From positions 1-27,523 of the forward strand of contig JBKPDL010000042.1 in NCBI GenBank assembly GCA_046727855.1: DNA of 27,523 nucleotides, in the 5' to 3' direction. Under the pieces are notes generated by a model that was given only the letters and a program-made list of their open reading frames with translations, had not been told where the DNA came from and searched no databases. A program made the position numbers and the translations under genes. Numbering within the stretch: the first letter of the stretch is position 1; each line of letters starts with the position of its first letter. This document shows positions 8,066-15,349 of the stretch, one piece after another. Source of the stretch: DASPWV01 sp046727855 (GTDB lineage: Bacteria > Acidobacteriota > Vicinamibacteria > Vicinamibacterales > UBA2999).

Positions 8066-9475
8066 TTAGAGGGCTGGGCGACGTTCGCCAACCCGAGTCG
8101 CCGACTCAAACGCGTGAGCGAACTGCAGAAGTGCGAAATCGTGGTGCGGCAGGCCCACCAGTTGGATGCCCACCGGCAACCCGTGTGCGGTAAAGCCGCA
8201 GGGCACGGAAATAGCCGGTCCGAATGTGAGAGTCATCCAATAGGCAGATTTCATCCACTCAACATAGTGGCGCATCGGAAGGCCCGCCACTGTAGACGGC
8301 CAGTCGATGGTGACGTCAAACGGCGGAACCTGATTAACTGCGCATGCGATGAATTCGTAGTTGTGGTGGAACAGCCGCACACGCTCGAGCAGGTCGGCGT
8401 GGCGAGTCATGGCAGCGGCGACGTCTTGCCCCCGCAGCGAGAGACCCGCCTCGATCTCTTCGATCGCTTCCGGCTTGATGCGCGAGCGCTCCTGTTCGAG
8501 AAGCGGCGCGTATTTGTGCGCCGAGATCCACCTGCGGATCGTCAGGAAGATGTCGTCCGCCGCGCTCAGGTCGGGCGCGACGTCTTCCACGATGCAGCCA
8601 AGATCGACAAATCTCTGCCGTGTCGATTCGAGCACGGCGCGAACGTCGTGATCCAATGGCAGGCAACCGAGATCGGGACACCACGCGACGCGTACGTCTT
8701 TCAGGTCGCGCTCCAGAGGCATCGCGAACTCCGCTGGATTCGACGGCATGCACGCGGGGTCTCGTGGATCTGCGCCAGCCATCACGCTCAAAAGAAAGGC
8801 GCAATCCGCAACTGAACGCGCCATGGGTCCTTTCACCGAAAACCCGATGAAGGGCATAGCCGATGGAGCGGTCGGCACGAGTCCGACCGAGGGACGCAAG
8901 CCGACGACGTTGTTGAAGTTTCCTGGATTGCGCAGCGAGCCGCCAAGATCGCTGCCGTCGGCAAGCGGCAGCATGCCGGTGGCGAGAGCAACCGCGGCGC
9001 CACCGCTCGATCCGCCGGCGCTCTTTGTCCTGTCGTACGGATTACGGGTGCGGCCGTACACCTTGTTGTAGGTGTGCGATCCCATACCGAATTCAGGCAC
9101 GTTGGTCTTGCCGATGGGGATGACGCCGGCCCGCCGCAGCCGTTCGACGATGAGGGTGTCGCTCGTCGGGAAGACGTCCTGGTAGATCGGGGAACCGCGC
9201 GTGCAGGGGAAACCGACGGCTTCTTCGAGATCCTTGAAGGCCCACGGCAGGCCATGAAGTGCGCCCACGGCATCGCCGCGAGCGAGCTTTCGATCGGCAT
9301 CATCAGCCAGGGCAAGGCACGCCTCGTCATCCAACTTCGCGACGATTGCGTTGACGGCAGGGTTGACGCGCCGAATGCGCTCGAGGTGTGCCGCCATCAC
9401 CTCGCGGGCGGAGGCCTCGCGGCGCCGAATGAGCGAGACGAGCGCCTGCGCGCTGAGGAAACAGAGATCGCTCAC
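8066..9475 (-). CDS. Amidase (amidase-signature family)
   Basis: This 469-residue enzyme belongs to the amidase-signature superfamily, which hydrolyses carboxamides through a Ser-cisSer-Lys triad. Visible motifs are FKD with Lys81, the glycine/serine-rich signature KSAGGSSGGAAVALATG (Ser156/Ser157), and DLGGSLRNP with the probable nucleophile Ser180. Length and motif spacing are normal. No signal peptide is seen, so it is probably cytoplasmic. It is not clearly GatA: no gatB or gatC lies nearby. The substrate is unknown. The start is GTG 9475, because an in-frame TAA lies upstream with no other start between. There is no Shine-Dalgarno, but the GTG overlaps the TGA of a 17-codon ORF by four bases. 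Confidence 0.9.
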   Translation of the reverse strand: MSDLCFLSAQALVSLIRRREASAREVMAAHLERIRRVNPAVNAIVAKLDDEACLALADDADRKLARGDAVGALHGLPWAFKDLEEAVGFPCTRGSPIYQDVFPTSDTLIVERLRRAGVIPIGKTNVPEFGMGSHTYNKVYGRTRNPYDRTKSAGGSSGGAAVALATGMLPLADGSDLGGSLRNPGNFNNVVGLRPSVGLVPTAPSAMPFIGFSVKGPMARSVADCAFLLSVMAGADPRDPACMPSNPAEFAMPLERDLKDVRVAWCPDLGCLPLDHDVRAVLESTRQRFVDLGCIVEDVAPDLSAADDIFLTIRRWISAHKYAPLLEQERSRIKPEAIEEIEAGLSLRGQDVAAAMTRHADLLERVRLFHHNYEFIACAVNQVPPFDVTIDWPSTVAGLPMRHYVEWMKSAYWMTLTFGPAISVPCGFTAHGLPVGIQLVGLPHHDFALLQFAHAFESATRVGERRPAL

Positions 9476-9525
9476 GGGCGTGGTAGCCGCCGCGTCAGGT
9501 CGACATCCACGCCGATGAGAGGCAT
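9472..9525 (-). CDS. Candidate 17-residue leader peptide of the amidase
   Basis: ATG 9525 opens a short frame (MPLIGVDVDLTRRLPRP) that ends in a TGA sharing four bases (GTGA) with the amidase GTG. A perfect TATAAT lies six bases before this ATG, so the predicted transcript would begin at or next to the ATG, a leaderless configuration. The amidase itself lacks a Shine-Dalgarno, which makes coupling attractive. The peptide is too short for homology and the frame is also open further upstream, so this remains a hypothesis. Confidence 0.3.
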   Translation of the reverse strand: MPLIGVDVDLTRRLPRP

Positions 9526-9531
9526 GCGCGG

Positions 9532-9537
9532 ATTATA
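9532..9537 (-). promoter_or_regulatory. Perfect -10 box TATAAT in front of the amidase
   Basis: TATAAT is read on the minus strand at 9537-9532 in the gap between the divergent amidase and propeller genes. No good TTGACA-like -35 is visible 16-18 bp upstream, because that position falls in the start of the plus-strand gene. The match is perfect in GC-rich DNA, but the promoter is incomplete by eye. Confidence 0.4.
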
Positions 9538-9555
9538 GGTGTGTATCATGGCGCC

Positions 9556-11007
9556 ATGCGTTTGTTGCCTGCGTTGCTGGGCGTCGCGCTCACCGTCAGT
9601 CTCGTGCACGCCAGCGAGGATTGGACGCGCTTTCGCGGTCCAAACGGGCTGGGCATTTCCGACGCGAAGAACGTGCCCGTGGACTTCGGGCCGGACAAGC
9701 ACGTTGTGTGGAAGACTGTGCTCCCGCCAGGGCACTCGTCGCCGGTATTTACGGCGACCCACATCTTCCTGACGGCGCACTCGCCCGAGCGTGACGCGTA
9801 CAAGCTGTTTGTGATTGCACTCGATCGCAAGTCGGGCAAGCAGCTCTGGCAAAAGGAAATCCCGAGATTGCACACCGGCCGTCGTGAACCCGTGAACGGC
9901 CCCGCGTCGCCGAGTCCGGTGACCGATGGGCGCAACGTCTACGCGTTCTTTCAGGAATTTGGACTGATCGCCTTGACCGCGGACGGCCAGGAGCGATGGC
10001 GCCTGCCGCTCGGCCCGTTCACCATGTTCTACGGCTTCGGCGCGTCGCCGATCCTCGTCGACGACAGCTTGATCCTGCCGGTCGATCAGGATCACACCGC
10101 CTATATGCTGGCGCTGGATGCGGCCACCGGCCGTGAGCGTTGGAAGGTCAATCGGCCGCACGTGATATCCGGTTATTCAACGCCGACGATCTATCGCCCT
10201 CCGACCGGCGGCACGCAGATCATCGTCCCGGAGTCGTTTCAGCTCACAGCCTACTCCGTCGCCGATGGTCAGAAGGTGTGGTGGGTGCGTGGGCTGGCCT
10301 GCGAGATGAAGTCGGTGGCAAGCACTGATGGCAAGACGCTCTACATCAACGGGTGGGGGTTTTCGCAGAATCAGCCAGGACGGCAGATTCCGACGGTGTC
10401 GTTCGATGAAGGACTCAAGTTGTACGACAACAATGGCGATGGTCTGATCGGACGCGATGAGATCAACGGCAGCGGCCCGATGGATCGGATGCTGCGGCCG
10501 GAGGTCGGCTTCGACGCGTTCGACGGCAATCGCGATGGCAAGCTCACGTCACAGGAGTGGGACGTATTTCGCGCCATGCTCGCGGCCGAAAACGGGTTGC
10601 TCGCGATCCGCATGGGTGGGAAGGGTGACATCACGGATTCCGCAATTCTGTGGAAATACACCCGTCCCGTTCCGCAGGTGCCATCAACGCTGCTGTATCA
10701 GGGCGTGCTGTTCATGGTGAACGACAGCGGTATCCTGATTTCGTTCGATCCCGAAACCGGCAAGGTGTTGAAACAGGGGCGCCTGCAAGGCGCGATCGAC
10801 AAGTACTTCGCATCGCCAGTCGGCGCAGACGGCAAAGTGTGGCTGGTGAGCCAGGACGGCACCGTGTCAGTTGTCACCGCGAAAGGGGAGTGGGAGACCA
10901 TCGCGGTCAACATGCTCGACGACGAGGTGTTCGCGACGCCCGTGCCCGCGGATGGGCAACTGTTCGTGCGGACGCGCAGCGCCCTCTACGCTTTTGGACG
11001 CAGATAA
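9556..11007 (+). CDS. Secreted PQQ-like beta-propeller protein with EF-hand pair
   Basis: This 483-residue protein starts at ATG 9556, which gives a clean signal peptide (MRLLPALLGVALTVSLVHAS); the GTG at 9541 would only add five residues. Repeated blade motifs (LDRKSGKQLWQKE, LDAATGRERWKVN, FDPETGKVLKQGR) mark a PQQ-like/BamB-type propeller. Around residues 290-302 and 321-334 are two calcium-loop motifs, DNNGDGLIGRDE and DGNRDGKLTSQEW, forming an EF-hand-like insertion inside the propeller. No cytochrome domain or paired cysteines are present, so enzymatic use of PQQ is uncertain; it may be a binding or scaffold protein. The last codons and stop (GGA CGC AGA TAA) lie within the 11-bp repeat array. 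Confidence 0.8.
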   Translation: MRLLPALLGVALTVSLVHASEDWTRFRGPNGLGISDAKNVPVDFGPDKHVVWKTVLPPGHSSPVFTATHIFLTAHSPERDAYKLFVIALDRKSGKQLWQKEIPRLHTGRREPVNGPASPSPVTDGRNVYAFFQEFGLIALTADGQERWRLPLGPFTMFYGFGASPILVDDSLILPVDQDHTAYMLALDAATGRERWKVNRPHVISGYSTPTIYRPPTGGTQIIVPESFQLTAYSVADGQKVWWVRGLACEMKSVASTDGKTLYINGWGFSQNQPGRQIPTVSFDEGLKLYDNNGDGLIGRDEINGSGPMDRMLRPEVGFDAFDGNRDGKLTSQEWDVFRAMLAAENGLLAIRMGGKGDITDSAILWKYTRPVPQVPSTLLYQGVLFMVNDSGILISFDPETGKVLKQGRLQGAIDKYFASPVGADGKVWLVSQDGTVSVVTAKGEWETIAVNMLDDEVFATPVPADGQLFVRTRSALYAFGRR

Positions 11008-11215
11008 ACGACGCAGATAGACGCAGATGAAATCTAGTCGCAGATGACACAGATGACAAAGATGCGGTTTGGATCGTGGAAAGCACCGAAGCGCTTACGG
11101 CGTCGAGCCGTTTCGAACGGTCCGAGATGCTCGACAAGATCCAAAGGTTATCTGCGTCTTATCTGTGTTTTATCTGCGTCCTATCTGCGTCTTACCTGCG
11201 TCCTATCTGCGTCCC
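10996..11215. repeat. Inverted 11-bp-period array (ATCTGCGTCYT) capping two convergent genes
   Basis: The right half holds six head-to-tail 11-mers from 11150 to 11215: ATCTGCGTCTT, ATCTGTGTTTT, ATCTGCGTCCT, ATCTGCGTCTT, ACCTGCGTCCT and ATCTGCGTCCC. The left half (10996-11064) carries the complement, GACGCAGAT, in more degenerate copies. Between them lie an inner inverted pair, TTTGGATC (11068-11075) with GATCCAAA (11138-11145), and a CCGTT-TCG-AACGG hairpin (11108-11120). The whole gap can fold as a nested stem. Both neighbouring genes terminate inside the array, each with the codons GGA CGC AGA and a stop. Confidence 0.9.
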
Positions 11216-11646
11216 AGATACTCGGCATCGCTGACCTTTTCGAGCCACTTGGTTTCGCCGGCGAACATCAAATACAACTGCACGACGCGTTCGTTCGGCA
11301 CAGCGCCGTGCCAGTGCTCGACGTTCGGTCCTGTGTAATCCGATTCGCCGGGTCCGAAGTCCTTGAACGGCTGACCGCGCCTGCCGATGCGAAGATGCCC
11401 CGACTCGACGAACAGCAGCTGCCCGCCCGCGTGACTATGCCAGGCGGTGCGTGCGCCCGGCTCGAAATCGCGCCGCGCGGCGCTGAGGTCCTTCGAGTCG
11501 AGAACGCGTGAGATGCCCGTAAAGCGCGGATCGTCTGGCCCGCCGGCAGCCGGCTGCGCGGATTGTCCCGCGACACCGACCGACACCACCAGCGCAGACA
11601 GCAAAGACACCGCGAGGATCACTCGTGTTCGATCGATGGCATTCAT
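11203..11646 (-). CDS. Secreted cupin-domain protein
   Basis: This 147-residue protein has a signal peptide (LAVSLLSALVVSVGVAGQ) and a single cupin barrel. The metal-binding motifs are WHSHAGGQLLFVESG, with His70, His72 and Gln76, and EHWHGA, with His111 and His113. Small single-domain cupins bind Fe, Mn, Zn or Ni and act as dioxygenases, isomerases or sensors; the reaction here is unknown. It is the last gene of a three-gene operon. TAAGGAG lies just before the ATG, and only ten bases separate it from the NIPSNAP gene. Its C-terminal Gly-Arg-Arg and TAG stop are encoded by the 11-bp repeat array, so the tail may be acquired. Confidence 0.85.
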   Translation of the reverse strand: MNAIDRTRVILAVSLLSALVVSVGVAGQSAQPAAGGPDDPRFTGISRVLDSKDLSAARRDFEPGARTAWHSHAGGQLLFVESGHLRIGRRGQPFKDFGPGESDYTGPNVEHWHGAVPNERVVQLYLMFAGETKWLEKVSDAEYLGRR

Positions 11647-11656
11647 GACGTGCTCC

Positions 11657-12100
11657 TTACTTCATCGGCGAATAGTCCGTCGCCTCCGCAAACACTGATT
11701 CCACCTTCTCCACGATCCGGCCGTTGACCTGCGACTCGGCGCTCACTTTCTTCCATTCCGGGTCGGCGCTGAATGCCGCCCAGCTTTTCTTCGCCGCTTC
11801 ACGGCTCTCGTGCGCGAGCACGTAGATCAACGTGTTCTGCGACAGCGGTGGATCGAGAGGTTTGAAGTAGACGACGTTGGTCATCCCATGCTTTTGAAAG
11901 ATCCGAAGGGTGTGTTCGCGAAAGCGTTTGTGCAGCTCGTCGAGTTTGCCGTCCGGCGCGGTGTAGGTGCGAATCTCGAACACCTTCGTGCCGGCCTGCG
12001 CGTGAACCGTCTCGCCGCGCGCGACGGCGAGACCTGCCGCGAAGCCGGCACTCAGCAGCACGATCGAATACATCACCAGCGAAATCCGCTTGCTCCGCAT
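11657..12100 (-). CDS. Secreted NIPSNAP-family protein
   Basis: The product is 147 residues with an N-terminal signal or anchor (ISLVMYSIVLLSAGFAAGLA). It then shows the NIPSNAP ferredoxin-like pattern: FEIRTYTAPDGKLDELHKRF, a middle strand VVYFKPLDPP, and the conserved closing segment HESREAAKKSWAAFSADPEWKKV. The family forms dimeric alpha-beta barrels and its bacterial function is largely undefined. GGAGAGGAA lies within the end of the upstream kinase gene, three bases of spacing separate the two genes, and the cupin follows, so all three are probably co-transcribed. Pairing with an exported cupin suggests a shared periplasmic role, which is inference. Confidence 0.85.
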   Translation of the reverse strand: MRSKRISLVMYSIVLLSAGFAAGLAVARGETVHAQAGTKVFEIRTYTAPDGKLDELHKRFREHTLRIFQKHGMTNVVYFKPLDPPLSQNTLIYVLAHESREAAKKSWAAFSADPEWKKVSAESQVNGRIVEKVESVFAEATDYSPMK

Positions 12101-12103
12101 CGT

Positions 12104-12565
12104 TTATTCCTCTCCTGAAGGCGACGCCTCGAGCGGCGTCACGTTGAAGTCTGCAGTGCTGCCAATTTCCACTTTGTAGAGCTCGTGAAACCCTTCGACC
12201 AACGCCGGCGGTATCAGCCGCTTGTAGGTGCCGAAAACACCCGCCGCCGGAATAGCGGCCTTGCCCGGCCGCTTGCGGTTGCGATCGAATGCAGCTTTCG
12301 GGTCGGCAGCGAAGAAGTAACCAATCACACGAAAGCCCGCCAGGCGTGCGCGGGCAATGTACGGCTCACGCGCGGCTTTCGTCACGTTGGTGTTGTCCAC
12401 GACGAACGGCTGACGGGTCTGGATGCAGGCGCCGAGAAACACCTCCTCGCGGCTGCGCGTGCGCAGCAGATCCAAGCTGATCCGCACGTGCGTCTCGAAA
12501 AAACGCTCTCGATAGAACGTGGTTTTGCCGCTTGCCTGAATGCCGCAGAAAATCACGGCCTGCAT
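12104..12565 (-). CDS. P-loop kinase, polynucleotide-kinase-like
   Basis: This 153-residue cytoplasmic protein carries a Walker A motif at the extreme N-terminus, GIQASGKTT (8-16). A Walker-like core VVDNTNVT follows, then a basic lid with NRKRPGKAAIP. This combination is typical of the small AAA_33/polynucleotide-kinase-like P-loop phosphotransferases. The substrate could be a nucleic-acid 5' end or a small molecule. It is the first gene of the operon with NIPSNAP and cupin genes. The start is the ATG at 12565, divergent from the esterase with a 59-bp gap; no strong Shine-Dalgarno is visible. Confidence 0.85.
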   Translation of the reverse strand: MQAVIFCGIQASGKTTFYRERFFETHVRISLDLLRTRSREEVFLGACIQTRQPFVVDNTNVTKAAREPYIARARLAGFRVIGYFFAADPKAAFDRNRKRPGKAAIPAAGVFGTYKRLIPPALVEGFHELYKVEIGSTADFNVTPLEASPSGEE

Positions 12566-12624
12566 GGTGCGGCTGACCGTATCACAACCGCCAGTGGTAG
12601 GATCCCCGAACCTTGAGTCAGCCC

Positions 12625-14187
12625 ATGCGAGTTGTTCGCTTGGTGGCGTTCGTCGCGCTGGTGGGAGGTCTCTCGACGGCCGATCTGTCGGCCCAGGCGC
12701 TTACCAGCCTCTCGTCGGTGCGGGTTGGTTACAACACGCGCAAGGCCACGGTGAAACCGGAGGGCGAGCTGAAAGTGCAGCTCGACGAACTGGAAAAGCA
12801 GATCGCGGAGGCCAATCGACTGGGTCGCACCGGCGAGGTGCGGCGGCTGTATGCCAAGGGCATGGTCCTGCTCGCAGGTCGTCCTTGGACCGACGCCGAG
12901 GAGTACAACGCGGCGCTCGTCATTCGCACCGACCGGCTGATGGTCGATTCGTCTGCGCCTTACCGCGTACGGCTCGAACAGATTTTCGCACCGGCGATAG
13001 AGCTGACGCGATCGCTCACGGCGCACGCCACGCTGCGATCTCGTTCGGGCGCGGCAGCCTCGGGGACATCGACCACCGCACCGTCGTCAACGCCGGCGCC
13101 GATTGAGCTGGGGACGTTCGAGGGGGTCACGCGCGATCTGCGCGAGTCGCCGTTTCCGATCGATCTGAACGTCGCCAACGTGCCCGACGGGTCCTACACA
13201 CTCTCCATGGAGGTTGGCGACGCCGAGCGCACGCTTGGCACAGCAACGCTTTCGGTGTCGATGCTCAAAGGACTCGATGGCCGATTACGCGCATTGGAAA
13301 CCGCGGCGACGAAGGCGCAGCCCGCGGTGCAGGCCGATTTGCGATTCCCCGGAGACTACGTCCGCAAGATCAATCAGGGAGTGATCGGCGTCGGGACCTT
13401 TGAGCTTGCCAAGGAAGTTGCCGCAACCGAGACGATCGCGGCGTCGACTGCGAAAGCAAAGAAAGATCCGTTCGCCGGCCGCACGGGCGACTTCGAGCGC
13501 CACTATCGCCTCGTAGGCGCCAACGAGATCATGCCGTATCGCGTCTACGTGCCCACGCGCTACGACGGGACCAAGTCGTTTCCCCTGATCATCGCGCTCC
13601 ATGGCCTCGGCGCAACGGAGGATTCGTTCTTCGACGGCTACAACAAACGCCTTCCGGCGCTCGCCGAGGAGCATGGCTACATCGTCGCGGCGCCACTCGG
13701 ATTCCGCGTTGACGGGTTTTATGGCTACGGCGTCATCGGCTCGTCCGAACCGGCGGCGCGGCAACGCACCGAGATGAGTGAGAAGGACGTGATGGAGGTT
13801 CTTCGCCTGATGCGCGCCTCGTACAAGATCGATCCATCGCGCATTTATCTCATCGGGCATTCGATGGGCGCGATCGGCACGTGGGCGATAGCCGCGAAGT
13901 ATCCGGACATCTGGGCCGCGATCGCACCATTCTCCGGGCTTGGCTCTCCGGCCTCGGTCGAACGCATGCGCCACGTGCCTGAGTTCGTCGTGCACGGCGA
14001 CGCTGATCCGACCGTCAACGTGAGCGGCTCGCGGACGATGGTGGCGGAGATGAAGAAGCTGGGCGTCGAGGTGAACTACATCGAGGTGCCCGGTGGCAAT
14101 CACATCAACGTCGTCGCGCCGAACTTACCGGCGATGTTTGATTTCTTCAACGCCCACGTAAAGAAGCCGGTCACATCGTCTCGTTAG
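12625..14187 (+). CDS. Secreted serine esterase (alpha/beta hydrolase)
   Basis: The product is 520 residues from ATG 12625, which gives the signal peptide RVVRLVAFVALVGGLS to LSAQA; the TTG at 12613 would add four residues. Residues 1-280 are an unassigned N-terminal region with a Ser/Thr/Pro-rich linker near 140-160. The C-terminal half is an alpha/beta hydrolase of the feruloyl-esterase/PHB-depolymerase-like type: YVPTRYDGTKSFPLIIALHG gives the oxyanion region, GHSMG carries nucleophile Ser413, HGDADPTV carries Asp461, and GGNH carries His493. It would hydrolyse ester bonds outside the cytoplasm; the substrate is unknown. The TAG stop overlaps the stop of the convergent gene. Confidence 0.88.
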   Translation: MRVVRLVAFVALVGGLSTADLSAQALTSLSSVRVGYNTRKATVKPEGELKVQLDELEKQIAEANRLGRTGEVRRLYAKGMVLLAGRPWTDAEEYNAALVIRTDRLMVDSSAPYRVRLEQIFAPAIELTRSLTAHATLRSRSGAAASGTSTTAPSSTPAPIELGTFEGVTRDLRESPFPIDLNVANVPDGSYTLSMEVGDAERTLGTATLSVSMLKGLDGRLRALETAATKAQPAVQADLRFPGDYVRKINQGVIGVGTFELAKEVAATETIAASTAKAKKDPFAGRTGDFERHYRLVGANEIMPYRVYVPTRYDGTKSFPLIIALHGLGATEDSFFDGYNKRLPALAEEHGYIVAAPLGFRVDGFYGYGVIGSSEPAARQRTEMSEKDVMEVLRLMRASYKIDPSRIYLIGHSMGAIGTWAIAAKYPDIWAAIAPFSGLGSPASVERMRHVPEFVVHGDADPTVNVSGSRTMVAEMKKLGVEVNYIEVPGGNHINVVAPNLPAMFDFFNAHVKKPVTSSR

Positions 14188-15299
14188 CGCACGGTGAGGT
14201 CGACGAAGCGTAGGTAGGCAGTCCGATACTGCGCGGTCACTTCTCCCAGCCACCTGCGAAATGCCTCTGCGTCACGCGGTGCTGAAGCGAGATCGCTCAG
14301 CACGCGTCGGCTCACCTCGCGCATGCTGGCCGAAATGGCGCCGTCAATTGCCTGATCGGAGGTAAACGGGGCATCCGCAGGCAGGAGCCCGACGCCAATT
14401 TGTCGCAGGGACGCGTCGGGCACGACAGACAACTTTTCAATCTGCGCGCGCAGCGCCGCGGCAATGGTCGCGCCATCGCGGATCGGAGCGTCGGCCGCCG
14501 CGCGGAGCGCGTCGAGAACGTGTGAAAACTGAACGCGCCGGCCTAGATATGCGAGCCGTGCTGTCGCGACGCCTGCTGCATCGCCCTCGATCGTGCCGTC
14601 CTGGAACATCAAGCCGGTTATTTCGATCGCATCAGGAGGGGTGTTGATACCTCGCTGGAACACGAACGTTTCACCGGGTGCGACAACGGGGTTCCCGTCA
14701 CGGTCGCCCAAGCGACCGGTGTTGACCATCGTGGCTCCGCGGTAGGTCATGACGTGAAAGGTCATCACAGGTTTGGCCGAGAGGTTTCGCACGGTCATGC
14801 GAAATGCGGCAGGCCCTGACGTCACCAACTCGACCGAATCGACTTGGAGCGCAGTCGTCTTGTTGCGAACCTGCGGCTGGTCGAGTGCCGGAGCAACGTA
14901 GTCGCCGATCGAGAGCGTGACGGGCGCGACACCGAACTTGGCGAGCACCTCAACGGTCACGGGCCGTTCGCGCTCGACGAGCACCGTGGTCACCTTGACT
15001 TCTTTTTGATACGGTTGCCCGAGCAGCAGCAAAACGTCGACGCGAACGCCTGCGCCTTCGAGTACGCGGTTGTAGCCGAGAGCGTTGACCGTGAGACCCT
15101 CCGGCGAGCGCCACTCGTGGATTTTTGGAAACAGCGGGGTCCATGAGCTCGTCGGACGTGTGGTGACGGCTGTCGGAACGGTTCGTCCGTCTGCGTACGT
15201 TGTCGTCAGGAGGACCGGCGCTGAGCCGTTTTCCTGCTGCAGCGCGACCGCCGAGCTCGTCGTGGCAAGTGACAGGAGCAAAATGCCGAGAACGGACAT
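14184..15299 (-). CDS. Secreted protein of unknown function
   Basis: The product is 371 residues from ATG 15299, with GAGGAG upstream and a signal peptide (SVLGILLLSLATTSSAVALQ). A longer frame upstream to 15359 has no signal-like start. The middle is beta-rich (VRVDVLLLLGQPYQKEVKVTT, FRMTVRNLSAKPVMTFHVMT, VVAPGETFVFQRGI), resembling Ig-like or jelly-roll strands. The C-terminal third is helical and Ala/Arg-rich. No family or catalytic motif is recognised. It is divergent from the cytochrome-type gene and convergent with the esterase; the two stop codons share bases TTAG at 14184-14187. Confidence 0.75.
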   Translation of the reverse strand: MSVLGILLLSLATTSSAVALQQENGSAPVLLTTTYADGRTVPTAVTTRPTSSWTPLFPKIHEWRSPEGLTVNALGYNRVLEGAGVRVDVLLLLGQPYQKEVKVTTVLVERERPVTVEVLAKFGVAPVTLSIGDYVAPALDQPQVRNKTTALQVDSVELVTSGPAAFRMTVRNLSAKPVMTFHVMTYRGATMVNTGRLGDRDGNPVVAPGETFVFQRGINTPPDAIEITGLMFQDGTIEGDAAGVATARLAYLGRRVQFSHVLDALRAAADAPIRDGATIAAALRAQIEKLSVVPDASLRQIGVGLLPADAPFTSDQAIDGAISASMREVSRRVLSDLASAPRDAEAFRRWLGEVTAQYRTAYLRFVDLTVR

Positions 15300-15349
15300 T
15301 GCCGGGGCTCCTCGGTAGAATGGTAAGTCAATCTGGTCGCCTCGACGCC

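Noticed and set aside
9526..10161. Upstream part of the minus-strand frame containing the amidase leader
   Set aside because: It is antisense to the propeller gene and rich in shadow-type composition; only the short part after ATG 9525 is considered.
11150..11215. CRISPR array
   Set aside because: The units are contiguous 11-mers without spacers, and no cas gene is present.
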